64,000 nt of DNA from NCBI GenBank assembly GCA_002682825.1, contig NOKP01000007.1, forward strand, positions 1,178,001 through 1,242,000, in the 5' to 3' direction. The position numbers and the translations under genes are program-made. The stretch is from Neonectria sp. B-13. Lineage: Eukaryota; Ascomycota; Sordariomycetes; Hypocreales; Nectriaceae. How positions within the stretch are numbered: the first letter of the stretch is position 1; each line of letters begins with the position of its first letter. Below, piece by piece: positions 20,261 through 30,391 of the stretch. The notes beneath the pieces are model-generated. The model was not told the DNA's origin, ran no database searches, and worked only from the letters and a program-made list of their open reading frames with translations.

Positions 20261-21871
20261 TTACACCAACTGATACCCTGCCCCAACTACTTCACTCGCA
20301 CTGACCGAAGCACAGAAGCCAGCCCAGAACCCTTCTTTGATGTAGTATTGGAAAAAGCCAATACCACGATTCTCCTCGTCCAGGATAACAGACCCGCACG
20401 TGCCGTCAGGAGGAACGTGGGGACCTTCTGGATGTCCGTTACCTTCCACCTGGCCCACGAAGATCCACGTGTAGATAACGTAGCGAAGGGCATCTTCAGT
20501 GGGGTGGGTAGGGGGTTCGCTCTCAATTTTGACGGACTTCATAACCATCGACCCCTCCATGTTACCCGTGAAAGGGCTGTTGATGAAGACCATGCTTGAC
20601 ATCTTGAGTTCATCTCCCTGATTCTCACCCAGGAGTTTGGTCATTTGGGTGGCAATTCCGTCGTCTTCGAAGAGTTCGTTAACAAATTGGATGTCGTCTT
20701 CTACTTTGACGATTGCTAAATCGGTGAAGGAGATTTCATGAACGGCCTTGCCGATAAGTCTCTTCTGGTTGTCTGGAAGTTTTTGGAAGATAGTCTCCTC
20801 TTCTCCAATCCCATGAGAGGCAGCAGTCATGAAGTGATGACCAGAGATGTTTTTGACCATGACGCCTGATGTGGTGCTCAGCTCTACTGGATGGACATTG
20901 GTCCGGTATTTAGTACTGCGGATCATGACTCCAGGTCTGAGAACATTGTAGGCCGTGTCGTCCTCGATGCCTTGAGAAGGCTGGGGCAGAATGTCTCGTT
21001 TTGCCTTCCTATCCACCCAACCAGGTCTGTTAAGCTCGTGATCAAGTATGTATCCAGCTGGGCAGTTGGCAATCTTGCCAGGGAACTGGGTTCTGGCGAC
21101 ATTCAAGTCCGTTCCATTGTCAAGGACAACATAGAAGAGTCGCTCTGATGTGAACATGACCTCAACTAGGTGGACATCGGGACAACGCGTTCGAATTTCT
21201 TGGGAAAGCTCAGTAGCCACCGACCGTAAGTCGTTGTCAGAGAAGATGCCTGTTCTTCCATTCAAATGCTTGCAAATGGAGATGCTAGTTTTTCCCCATC
21301 TCCAAAGCTTCATCGGGAAGAGAGGACCGCGTCCTTCGGTTTCGGTACAGATTGTGATGGGCAAACCGCCTACAGTGAGAGGCCAGGGCCCTTTGGGCAG
21401 CTCTGCGACGGTGAAGTTGAGATAAGATCGACATCGGCCTTCTCCGACTTGGGTGGTGCCAGGGAAAATGTTGAAAAGCATGGTACGTATGTCCGTGTTC
21501 TCGAGAATGTTGAGCGTCTCGTCTCGTAGGTCAAAGGGGAGCAAGATGTGTCTCGACTTCCAGGCGAGCGACGGTTCCCGAGAAGGCCCAGAACCAAGCC
21601 TAGGCAGGGCGTACGGGAGCGAGAACTCTTGGGCGATACAAGCGCCATCGCCAGGGAACAACGGCTTGGGCGCGAAGAAAGGACTGGTAGAGAGCCGACC
21701 GTTTCCATCAACTCTGATGGATGCCTGAGTATCGGGAGACACCAGAATCAACGAGCGCTTCGAAGATGACTGGGCAGCCGAAGGGGTGACTTTGCGCTTA
21801 TTCTCCGGCGTTGCAGGGGCGACGGCTTGAGGGACAACCACCAGCGCGCGGATAGTGGCTGGAGACGACAT
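20261..21871 (-). CDS. uncharacterised protein with PA-clan (trypsin/3C-like) protease signature
   Basis: Single-exon 536-aa protein; start ATG at 21871, N-terminal 70 residues Ser/Pro-rich. I do not recognise a named family. The C-terminal third has the pattern of chymotrypsin-fold proteases: GHHFMTAASHGIG (His353, as in the TAAH block), SFTDLAIVKVEDD (Asp384, as in the DIAL block) and PPDGTCGSVILDEENRGIGF, where Cys492 aligns with the nucleophile of GDSGG and GxCGG. This suggests a cysteine nucleophile as in 3C-like proteases, with Ser494 as an alternative. Residues 200-285 form a mixed alpha/beta region of unknown fold. No signal peptide or membrane segment is seen. It is tail-to-tail with the BBP-like gene. 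The protease call is an inference from motif order and spacing. Confidence 0.75.
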   Translation of the reverse strand: MSSPATIRALVVVPQAVAPATPENKRKVTPSAAQSSSKRSLILVSPDTQASIRVDGNGRLSTSPFFAPKPLFPGDGACIAQEFSLPYALPRLGSGPSREPSLAWKSRHILLPFDLRDETLNILENTDIRTMLFNIFPGTTQVGEGRCRSYLNFTVAELPKGPWPLTVGGLPITICTETEGRGPLFPMKLWRWGKTSISICKHLNGRTGIFSDNDLRSVATELSQEIRTRCPDVHLVEVMFTSERLFYVVLDNGTDLNVARTQFPGKIANCPAGYILDHELNRPGWVDRKAKRDILPQPSQGIEDDTAYNVLRPGVMIRSTKYRTNVHPVELSTTSGVMVKNISGHHFMTAASHGIGEEETIFQKLPDNQKRLIGKAVHEISFTDLAIVKVEDDIQFVNELFEDDGIATQMTKLLGENQGDELKMSSMVFINSPFTGNMEGSMVMKSVKIESEPPTHPTEDALRYVIYTWIFVGQVEGNGHPEGPHVPPDGTCGSVILDEENRGIGFFQYYIKEGFWAGFCASVSASEVVGAGYQLV

Positions 21872-22270
21872 AACGGGAGACCTTGTCCTTCACCGAATCT
21901 AGAGCAAGTCCAGTGTGGTGATGTAATTGAAGAGGTGGAAGGCTATGGTGTCGTCCCAAGCTTGGTAGTGACAAGTTTCTTGTTGACGTCCAGTAGTGGT
22001 CGAGCAGTGGTCGTGCCGCCCCAGCCAAAAAAAATGAGCTTGAACGAAGAATGTGGAAGGAAGGAGTGCGAACTTTTCAGAGAAGGGCAGGGCGAAGTTG
22101 TTCTTTTTATTTTGGACTGTTTGGCGTTGACACACTCCCTTTCTTTCTGCCCAGGCGAATCAAAATTGGTTTGCCTATTTGGTTTTTTACATCGACTCTG
22201 AGTCACTGGTTGTCAAAAACAAATCGTAACGTAGTAGGATTACTACTTACGTTTCTGAGGTCATCAAGGC
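21872..22270. promoter_or_regulatory. upstream region of the PA-clan-like gene
   Basis: About 400 bp between the minus-strand start and the plus-strand ankyrin relic. It should contain the promoter of the protease-like gene. Nothing specific is recognised. Confidence 0.35.
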
Positions 22271-22628
22271 TTGTTGAGGAAGGCTAAAGGGGTCAGACTT
22301 TGTAGTACCAACGGGCACATGAACCTTGTGTCAAACCAATACATGTGGACTGCCCTGTACTGCGCCGGAGTATGCCGTCCGGAGAATGGGATATGCAGCA
22401 GGAATATACTGGGTGCATTATACCAACACAGCAACATGCCGCTGCATTGTTCTTACAGCGACGCCAACCTAGAAACCATGAGGCTGCTGCTTCGGGCCAA
22501 CGCCAAGCCGTAAAAGAGCAATCATAGCAAGTTCGCACCTCCTCATGTCTCCATCATTATGAACAAGGTCGAAGCCGTAGAGCTACTTCTTCTGGAAGGG
22601 GCCGATCTGTCAAAGTCTGATGCCTAAT
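22271..22628 (+). pseudogene. ankyrin-repeat protein relic
   Basis: In one frame, MPLHCSYSDANLETMRLLLR gives an ankyrin repeat helix pair; an in-frame TAA at 22511-22513 interrupts it, and the same frame continues with NKVEAVELLLLEGADLSKSD, another repeat end. An earlier repeat-like start (TNGHMNLV) is visible at about 22310. There is no complete ORF. It is probably a remnant of a larger ankyrin protein. Confidence 0.6.
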
Positions 22629-22777
22629 GCACCACTCCTTTGTATCAGAAATCTTTGCAGCAGTTATACCTGTCTCCTTGTCCCGCGGAGTAAATTTCGG
22701 GATGAGGACTCTTTGAAACGACGCGCCCAATTGTTTCTTCAATGGTGTTAACTTAGTAAGTAACCTATCACCCTCCG

Positions 22778-23728
22778 TCAATTCTCGAGCATCACCTTGA
22801 TCTGCTCTACACATTCGCCGGCTTTCGTTGCAATCAAACTGCCATGTCCATCATCCGGGAACATCTTGAGCCGGCACCCCGTGAGCAATGCGCTCGCCTT
22901 CGTAGCCATTTCAGGCGACACATTCTTGTCGAGCCTGCCATGCCAGATTGCAAGTGTGTTCTCTTGGACTTCCACATCGTCCAGCGCAAAGCCCCAGTCG
23001 CTCCCGTACAGCTTCGCCTCGTGCGCCGACCCTTCCGCGCCGTTTTTCAAGGCCTCGCGCAGGTTAGAAAGAACAACCTCTCGGAACGCCGGATCCTGTC
23101 TCCACACTTCCGCATCCACCGCCGGCCGGGACTCCATCATCTTCCCTACCGTCGCCGCGAAAACCTCCGGGTGCTCCGTGTCCCTCGCCGCTTTCCCGAT
23201 GCTGTAATCCAACGCTGCCGCCACGAGACCGGGAACCCAGGGTGCGAGGATTAGCATGGCGCGCAGCTCCAGCAGCATTCCCTGCATGCCTAACGCCCGG
23301 GGCCACATCCCGGCCACGACCATGGCGGCCTTGAGCCGTGTCCGTGGGATCTGATGGTAGCACGCGAGCACGTACGGGCCGCCGCCGGAGGCGCCCATGC
23401 ACGCGAATTGGGGGATGCTGAGGTGGTCCGCAAGTGCGGTGACATCGCCCGGCCAGTCGAGGATGCGGCGCTGCGGTTGAAAGGTGCTCGCGCCCATGCC
23501 GGGACGGTCCGGACATATCACCTGCATGTTGCGTGACGCGGCCGCGTCGTGGAGCATCGCTCCCTCGAGTCGCGACGCGGGATAGCTGTGGAAGTAGAAG
23601 ACATAGTGAGAGGGCGAAGTAGAACCAAAGATTGCATAGGAGAGAATGCGACCATCGGCCAGAACTAGCTGTTTGGCGGTCGAGTCCTGGGTTACAGGCG
23701 TGGTGGATGCAGGTGTGGTGGAGTCCAT
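22778..23728 (-). CDS. alpha/beta-hydrolase-fold protein
   Basis: Intronless 316-aa protein starting MDSTTPASTTPV. The fold is visible as VFYFHSYPASRLEG, then CPDRPGMGAS, the nucleophile elbow CMGASGGGPY with Ser114, the acid region WHGRLDKNVS and the C-terminal PDDGHGSL with the catalytic His. This order fits AB-hydrolase-1 enzymes such as epoxide-hydrolase- or lipase-like proteins. There is no secretion signal, so probably cytosolic. Length and triad are complete, with no sign of decay despite the adjoining ankyrin relic. The substrate is unknown. Confidence 0.9.
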   Translation of the reverse strand: MDSTTPASTTPVTQDSTAKQLVLADGRILSYAIFGSTSPSHYVFYFHSYPASRLEGAMLHDAAASRNMQVICPDRPGMGASTFQPQRRILDWPGDVTALADHLSIPQFACMGASGGGPYVLACYHQIPRTRLKAAMVVAGMWPRALGMQGMLLELRAMLILAPWVPGLVAAALDYSIGKAARDTEHPEVFAATVGKMMESRPAVDAEVWRQDPAFREVVLSNLREALKNGAEGSAHEAKLYGSDWGFALDDVEVQENTLAIWHGRLDKNVSPEMATKASALLTGCRLKMFPDDGHGSLIATKAGECVEQIKVMLEN

Positions 23729-24138
23729 GTTGCAATCTGGCAGTTCGGGATAAATTGCAGAAAGAAGATGGCGAAATGGAGGACCTACAAACTAGTCATG
23801 CAGAAGTTATATGAAATACCCGGTGGCCACGTTTTCACTTGTCCTATTAACACATGCACACGTACGCACTTCACTCTCAAGGCTAGCATGCTTGGGATCA
23901 CGATCCTTCGTTCTTGGCGGCAGTGCTCAGCCTTGGCACTGAGCACGCCAGAAACCGCTGAGTGTCTTCGGCAAGGACTTTGTTCAATCAACCAGTCGAG
24001 TCTATTGACTTCGAGAGACATGCAATTCGAGAAATGGAAAAATACAATATCTAGGCAGCATCATCCCACTATCGCTGTCGCTGGATCAACCCCACCAGCC
24101 GACAAACCCGGATACGGCCCTGAATTCAACTTCAAAGC
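23729..24138. other. intergenic
   Basis: About 410 bp upstream of the hydrolase gene and downstream of the orphan gene. A plus-strand open frame (23768-24142) crosses it but shows no domain or conserved composition, so I treat it as chance. Confidence 0.4.
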
Positions 24139-25161
24139 CTAGGCTTTCGGGTTGTCCCGACACGTCGCCCCATAAAGGAGATATGGAAGACCCCGACCAG
24201 ATATAGGATGCCTGTATATGACTCCGCACTCAGGGCGATGCGTCTTCCACCAGAGGTTGAGAGGCAACGTGTCACGCCGAGTTCGAATCGCTCTATGCTC
24301 TTTGTTCAGGCTCATCATCACCAGCGACCAAACCGCAAGGCGCATAGTTAGGACGCCACTGCCACAGGCGGTCCATGGAATCGCCTGCCACTCTGCTCCG
24401 TATCTGCCCCTATCGCAATAGAAACGAATCACGACAGCTTCCCTGTCGGTGAGTATTACACCGTAGCGCGTGTTTCCCACACTGGCGTAGGTTGCGAGCT
24501 GCTGAATGGGCTGGGTGGCACAGGCTGTCAAACGGGACCGTGTGCCGTCGAGATAGCTTGAGTGCCATGCTCCTGACAATCGCACACAGCCGAACACAAG
24601 GCTCGTCTGGGGTCTATCTTTGGCGCAGAAATGAATGTTTGGCTTACAAAGTACCACATCTCCCGCTGGGGAACGGAAGCCGAGATCGCGCCTCATTTCC
24701 ACCTGAGGCATCTCGATACTTAATTTTCGCCGCAGCCGGCGGGCTCCCTCCGGGATTGAACCGTTAACAAGGCCCAAAAGATAGTTTGGGAAGAATGCCT
24801 TGAGATCAGAAAATCCCATGATCTCATACGAGTCGAAGCAGTCGCCCTGGCCGTTTAACGATGGCTGGTCAAGGATGTCGCTAAAGGCGCTCCTGATGTT
24901 GGCGTAGTTGAAGTCGTACCATCTCGAGATTTTGTCTCGAGCCACGGGGACTTGATCGTAACCGTAAATAGGGTTCTCGGCCTCGCAGAATTTCGTGATT
25001 GTTGGGTTAGGCCGAGACAGGCTCATGTGGATTGACTCTGGGTTCTGGTTCCGGATGTTGTCAATATTGGCTGCAGCGCATGTGGGCAAAAGGGCCCGAT
25101 ATACTGCAGGACAAGAGGGAAAGGAGCATTTCTTAGAAATCAGTGCCCAAGGCGACATCAT
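24139..25161 (-). CDS. uncharacterised fungal protein (orphan family)
   Basis: About 340 aa if the tandem ATG at 25161/25158 (MMSPWALISK) is used. The open frame extends to 25461 but only through a non-ATG start, so the longer form is not favoured. The C-terminal half has a patterned core: LVFGCVRLSGAWH, IQQLATYASVGNTRYGVILT (conserved in my memory as an xTRYGxILTD motif in many unannotated fungal proteins), AEWQAIPW and LTMRLAVWSLVMMSLNKEHR. I cannot give a named domain. The strand-helix alternation and acidic/lysine residues would be compatible with a restriction-endonuclease-like fold, but that is untested. No membrane segment is visible within the favoured form. Confidence 0.65.
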   Translation of the reverse strand: MMSPWALISKKCSFPSCPAVYRALLPTCAAANIDNIRNQNPESIHMSLSRPNPTITKFCEAENPIYGYDQVPVARDKISRWYDFNYANIRSAFSDILDQPSLNGQGDCFDSYEIMGFSDLKAFFPNYLLGLVNGSIPEGARRLRRKLSIEMPQVEMRRDLGFRSPAGDVVLCKPNIHFCAKDRPQTSLVFGCVRLSGAWHSSYLDGTRSRLTACATQPIQQLATYASVGNTRYGVILTDREAVVIRFYCDRGRYGAEWQAIPWTACGSGVLTMRLAVWSLVMMSLNKEHRAIRTRRDTLPLNLWWKTHRPECGVIYRHPISGRGLPYLLYGATCRDNPKA

Positions 25162-25915
25162 GTTGAGGTAGGATTGAAATGAATTGAGGAGTAGTAGAAA
25201 CGAGCGTCTCGGGGTGGTGGATGGTTTGGTGGTTTTCGTCGTCAACGCTTGCTTTATAATGCTAGCCTTTGAGTGTTTGCGAGTGTTGCTTATGCCCCCT
25301 TCAAAGAGCCCACGGATGTTTGTTCCTGTCTCACGACTTGGATATGTTTTTTTTAAGATGCAGTGATCAAAGAAAGAATTGAACAGGGTTGAGCGAGGAT
25401 CAAGTACAATCAGCGTTAATGAAAGAAATAGCAATCCGCTAACAATGCAATAATAGACCAAGTGCCATGAAACAAAGGCTGCAGGAAAGTAGTCAAAGAA
25501 TGGCTACAAACTAAACGATTGCATCGCTGTAGGAGAGACAAAGGTAGGAACGCCCCCTCAAAAGACAGCGGGTGGCTAGCATGTCATTCACGTCCGTCTA
25601 TTTGTGTTAGTTAACAATTCCAATGGCCTTGTTCGTTCTATCGCGCGAACAAGTTGCCTAAACATGACTGTGTTTTGAGGCTTGATTCGCAAGCTGAAGT
25701 AGAGTGCTTGTTAAGGAGCCGTTCGCTGATCGATCTTAGCTAACTTCCTTCTTGACGCAGTAGGCTGTCAAAATGATATCCGGATCATTGCTTAGAGGTT
25801 TCATTTTGTGTTAAACAGTTTTTATTAGATTTAATCCAATACCTTCACATCATGGCATTTGCACTACATTAGCTATAAACTAAGTTGTGGTATACATAGT
25901 CACCCAGTCTCATCG
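25162..25915. other. intergenic
   Basis: About 750 bp containing the upstream region of the orphan gene (with a non-ATG open extension of its frame to 25461) and the 3' end of the metacaspase. No RNA gene or repeat is seen. Confidence 0.4.
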
Positions 25916-27550
25916 TTACATGACAAACAGAAGATCGGTATCTAGCGAAAGTTAGCAATCTAAGCCGGGGCAGAATGATCGAGGAAGCGTCACTCACCAA
26001 GGGGATGACTGCACGAGAGCTGAGGCTTCTGGGTGTACTTGGTCTCCAGAATCTCACGGACGCTGTTCAGCAACTCGACATAGGTCTGCTTAGGGTTCTC
26101 CTTGATGGCCGAGATGAAGGCCCACGACATGGCGCCGGTGGCCTTGGCGTTGATGGTGGCATCGGCGCTGGAGAGAAACAGATTAGCACAGGCTGCACGG
26201 ATTGAAGAGGGTGTTGAATGTTCGGGGTTATGCTCACGAGGTCTGGTCGTCCTTGCTGCCGGACCACATGATGACATCAGCCGGGGATGTACGTGTGTCC
26301 TTGGTCTTCTCATAGGCAGCATCGCCGCCGCCAAAGGCGGACTTGGCCAGGCTGAAGATGGAGCCTGCCGCGCCAGCCACATCGCCGGCAGCGTAGGAGG
26401 TGAAAGCACTCAAGAGTCCTTGGCCGGCTTCCTTGGCCAAGTTAGGCTCCTTGAGAACTCCCTTGGTGGAGTATACGTAGGGCAGGTCCATGACGGTGGC
26501 AGAGTGGCACGAGTCGAAGATGGCCGTCAGACGAACACCCTGCTGGAGGGGTTTGACGACGTGGAAGTGGATCTCGTCGTCGACGAGGTGGCCGGCTTTT
26601 TTAAAGTCGACCGGGTAAATGACCTCGTCAGAACCATCCTCTTCATCGCCGTCTAAGTCTTCGGTCTGTCCGCCGTGTCCTGTAAAGCAAGCACGGTTAG
26701 ATGGGAAATATCAGCAGGGCAGTTGCGGAGACTCACCAGAGTAATGGAGGAAAAGGGCATCGTTGGGCTGGGCGTTCTTAACGAGCCATCCCATGGCCCG
26801 GACGATGTTGCTCTTCGTCGGCTGCATGACGGGGTTGGTCTGGTCGTCGGTCAAGATGACCATATCCTCGCGCTTGTAGCCGTACCGCTCCATGAGGAAG
26901 GTCGAGACGTTGTGGACATCGTTGATGCAGCCGCGCAGCTCGCCATTCTGACCGAAGTAGTTGATACCGATCAGCAGAGCCTTGCGACGACCAGTACAGT
27001 TGGAGTACTGAAAGGTGTAGCCCTCGGGGGCGCCGTGGCCGAACTTCTGAGGAGCTGAGGGCGGGGGAGGACCGGATCTGGCGTGGGCAGCGTAGTTGGA
27101 GTGCTGGATAGGATGGCCGTAGGCGTCGTAGCCTTGAGGAGGACCTTGAGGCGGCGGCTGGTATTGGTTATATCCCTGGTGTCCGCCGCCCTGGTGTCCG
27201 CCGCCGCCGCCGCCGCCCCAGTTCTGGGGAGGAGGGCCGGGCGGAGGGCCGTAGCCGGAGGGGGGAGGGCCTGGGGGAGGACCGTAACCACCGTAGCCGG
27301 GGGGAGGAGGACCCGGAGGAGGAGCGTGGCCGTAACCACCGCCGCCTCCGTAGCCGCCACCTCCTCCCTGCTGGCCCTGACCTCCGTAGCCGCCACCACC
27401 TCCGTGCTGGTCCTGACCTCCGTAGCCACCACCTCCTCCGTGCTGGTCCTGACCTCCGTAGCCACCACCTCCTCCGTAGCCGCCGCCGCCGCCGCCGCCT
27501 CCGTGCTGGCCCTGCGAGCCGTTATAGCCTTGACCGGGATAGTAGGACAT
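25916..27550 (-). CDS. casA: metacaspase (clan CD cysteine peptidase, CasA/Mca1 type)
   Basis: Calcium-dependent Arg/Lys-specific cysteine peptidase linked to stress, protein-aggregate clearance and cell death in fungi. Exons 27550-26737, 26679-26238, 26167-25998 and 25941-25916 give 483 aa; the last exon encodes only TDLLFVM after the split Asp. Residues 1-180 are a Gly/Tyr/Gln/Pro-rich prodomain with [11 protein letters not shown] repeats and PPPG stretches. The p20 domain starts at [20 protein letters not shown]. The catalytic dyad is His273 in [11 protein letters not shown] (the His codon begins right at the first intron) and Cys329 in IFDSCHSA. An acidic loop [12 protein letters not shown] follows the His, as in calcium-binding type-I enzymes. 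All key residues are present. Confidence 0.95.
27326..27493 (-). repeat. [15 protein letters not shown] repeats in the metacaspase prodomain
   Basis: Three to four imperfect copies of about 36 bp encode Gly-rich units with Tyr, Gln and His. The plus strand shows them as repeated cctccgtagccaccacctcctcc blocks. The composition is prion-like and prone to length variation. Confidence 0.8.
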
Positions 27551-29204
27551 GATTGTTGGAAGGGAACCCTCGAGTGGCCCTGGTGCCGGGGGGTGGTGGA
27601 TATTCGGGAGATTGGGAGGGGAGGGGGGATGCAGGAAGGCGAGAGAGAGAGACAGAGAAGGATCCAAAGGTGAGGTCGAGACGATGCGCCTCACGAAGCT
27701 CAGGTTTGTCGGAGCGGGGTCCACGGAACGAATGGATGATGCAACGCTGATCAGCGAGCGGGCTCTTGGCACCTCAGCTTACTCCTAGGGATGAGCGGGC
27801 GCTACTGGCATAGTCCTAGGTACCAGCTACAGCGGGCACCCAACCAACCCCCCTGAACCCCTCCAGCTCAGCAGCCAGTGGAACCCGCAGTCCCCTGGGA
27901 AATGGAAGGCTGGGATGGATGGAGGCTGGCCGCTCGCTGATGGACAGTGCGGGGGCGGCCTCCCGATGTCTTGGCGCTGCAAGCTCCCCCTCACCCTCAC
28001 CCTCAATCAGCAACGCAGGCGCCCCCTCAATCATGACACCCAACATGTCCGAAGTGAGTCTGGATGAGCACAAAGAACCCGTCTTTGCCGTCCAACCCCT
28101 GAAAGACGACGACCGGTTGTGGCCCGGAGATTGCGCGCATTTGCTTAGGCTGCGCCTCGGCGGCAGCCCGACGACTTTTGGCGCCCAGACAACAACATGC
28201 CACGTACAGGACAGGAGAGGCAATTAGGGATAGGTCGTGCTGTGCTTGGTACTGTACTCGATACCTGCTACACGATGCCTTCACGGCACGTTCAACCTTT
28301 GCACCGTGCTCTGCTTGGCTTGTGTCGGCCCGCAGGGTATTGGTACCGGTACCTTAGTCCGGGGCACAGGACGAAGGCATTCGCACCTGGCACCCCACTA
28401 CAGATGCACATCTGCCCTCCATCTTGGAGCCTGGAGCCTGGACGTCCATTGCCTCACATGCCTCGGCCGGTCAGCCCGTCCCAGCCCTTCCAAACCGAAA
28501 AAGAAAAGAAAAAAGACTCGGGTTCCAGGGGAGAGATGGATCAAAGGTCCCCTAAACCCGGCCTGCCACTGTGAAACCGTCCCTCCCGTTTGCTCCAACA
28601 ATGAAAGTCACCGCGCTGGGCGGCCGTTGGCTGTCAGGCAAGGGATCCACCGCCCCGCCGGAACGGCCCGCCTGTTTGGCCCGGGCCACGGCCCAGAGTG
28701 AATGGCTGCCCCGTACGCAAGAGTGCAGTGCGTCTGTGCATTGGCCCGTGAGACGCATAGCTCCTAGGATGCATACGACCCATATCGAAAGCGTCACTGA
28801 CACTGACACCAATGTCCGACGCGTGTGAATCTGTGACAAAATGTCCAACGAAGTAATGGAAGCCAAGATACGCACACAGCCACACCTGCTCCTGTACGAA
28901 GCAGGCTACCTACCTCCCTATTCACTTGCCGTTATTCGTCCTCAGTTGCCTGCACCCGCCCACACGCTCTCCACTCATGTCAACGCCCACCCACGATCTA
29001 TCATGCACCCGGGTCTCCCGTCATAACATCGAAGAGGCCGCCGCTTGGTCCAGACCTATTTCTTGACGCTTTCTCCCTCTCGTTGCTTTCTCTCTCTCTC
29101 ATCATCCCTTCTCTCTTCATCCACTCTTCCTCCTCCTTTGAGCCAACCCTCAGAAACACCAGGAACCGCCCCCAACCAGAGGCCATTTCCACCTCACCAT
29201 CACC
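27551..29204. promoter_or_regulatory. shared 1.65-kb divergent promoter region
   Basis: Separates the divergently transcribed metacaspase and WW-domain genes. A strong pyrimidine tract of CT repeats at about 29066-29165 lies just before the WW gene start, as is common upstream of well-expressed fungal genes. Short GGTACC palindromes occur near 28340-28355. No ORF in it is supported. Confidence 0.5.
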
Positions 29205-30391
29205 ATGTCGTTCTTCAAGAAGTTGTCCGACAAGTTCGATAGCCTGGACCTTGGAGGAGAAAAGAAGGAGGAGTCTTCGTCCGCGCCTCCTGCTGCTCAA
29301 TCCGGCGACGGTCAGTCATATCCCTCCTCCTTGATTCAGTATCGTTTCTTGCTCCTTTCCACTAACAACCTCCTCTCTCAGGTCAACGTGGCTTCAACAG
29401 CTACCAAAGTGAGGGCGGCCAGGGCGGCTACGCCTCTCCTCCCGTGCCCGGCTACCAGCCTCCCTCCGACAAGCCTCCTCTGCCCGACGGCTGGACTGCC
29501 CAGTTCGACCAGCAGCACCAGCGCTGGTTCTACGTCGAGGTAGCCAGCGGCCGCTCTCAGTGGGATGCTCCTCAGGCTCCTCGCCAGTACAGCGCCCCGC
29601 CTATCCCTCCCACCGACTCTCGCCCCCCGATGGAGTCGCAACCTTCTGACGCATCCCGTGGGTACGGTGGCGGCAGCGGCTACGGCTCCCCCGCCCCCGC
29701 CCCCGGCTACGGAGGCGCTCCCGGCTACGGCCAACCCCCCTCTGGCTACGGCTCTCCTGCTCCTGGCTACGGAGGCGCCCCGGGATACGGTGCCCCTCCC
29801 TCTGGCCACGGCGGTGAGTACGGCGGCGGACAAGACACCCGCGGATACGGCCAAGACCAGGGCTACGGCCAGAACCAGGGCTACGGCCAGAACCAGGGCG
29901 GATACAGCCAGAACCAGGGCGGATACGGCCAGAACCAGGGCGGCTACGGACAGGACAGCCACGGACAGGGCTACGGCCAGGACGGCAACCGCGGCGACAA
30001 CAAGGATAAGAGCAGTGACAAGAAAAACTTGATGATGGGCGCCGCGGGCGGTCTCGTTGTCGGCGCTGTCGGCGGTGCCCTCATCGCCAACGCCCTCGAC
30101 GACAGCGATGACGAGCACCATGCAGCTCCTGCCCCTGCCCCGGCACCTGACTACGGCGGCGGCTACAACTCGGCTCCCCCGGCCCAGTACGCACAAGACG
30201 ACGGCCCACCCGCTGTGCTGCCCGCTACCGACGAGGACGGCGACTCGGTGTCATCAAGTGACCGCGAGGATGTCCAGGAGGCCCGTGAGGAGTACGAGGA
30301 GGCTCTTGCGGACTCGGACGCTAGCCATAGCGACGTCGAGGAGGCCCGCGAGGAGTACGAGGAGACGTATGAGGAAGTGTACGAGGACTAG
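29205..30391 (+). CDS. WW-domain protein with Gly/Gln-rich repeats and glycine-zipper segment
   Basis: Two exons, 29205-29310 and 29382-30391 (71-bp intron, donor GTCAGT), give 371 aa. It starts MSFFKKLSDKFDSLDL, a possible amphipathic helix. A WW domain (LPDGWTAQFDQQHQRWFYVE through SQWDAPQ) covers about residues 64-95; both signature Trp and the Pro are present. Residues 120-235 are GYGSPAPGYGGAP and GYGQNQGGY repeats. Then MMGAAGGLVVGAVGGALIAN is a glycine-zipper hydrophobic segment, followed by an acidic C-terminus (EAREEYEE twice). WW domains bind Pro-rich ligands. The glycine zipper suggests membrane insertion or oligomerisation (inference). The role is unknown. Confidence 0.88.
29842..29960 (+). 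repeat. GYGQNQGGY-type tandem repeats
   Basis: About six imperfect 18-24 bp units encode GYGQDQ/GYGQNQG repeats inside the WW-domain protein. All unit lengths are multiples of three, preserving frame. Confidence 0.8.

Noticed and set aside
23768..24142. 124-codon plus-strand ORF between the hydrolase and the orphan gene
   Set aside because: No domain, atypical composition, and it ends inside the neighbouring gene on the other strand.
24139..25461. Longer N-terminus of the orphan protein with a hydrophobic leader
   Set aside because: The upstream open frame begins with TTG and no ATG lies before the tandem ATG at 25161; the hydrophobic segment is therefore not supported as a signal peptide.
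27083..27673. 196-codon plus-strand ORF opposite the metacaspase prodomain
   Set aside because: Mirror of Gly-codon repeats, with no domain and no start context.
29378..30196. 272-codon minus-strand ORF opposite the WW gene
   Set aside because: Low-complexity valine/alanine repeats that mirror the GYG repeats; no independent evidence.
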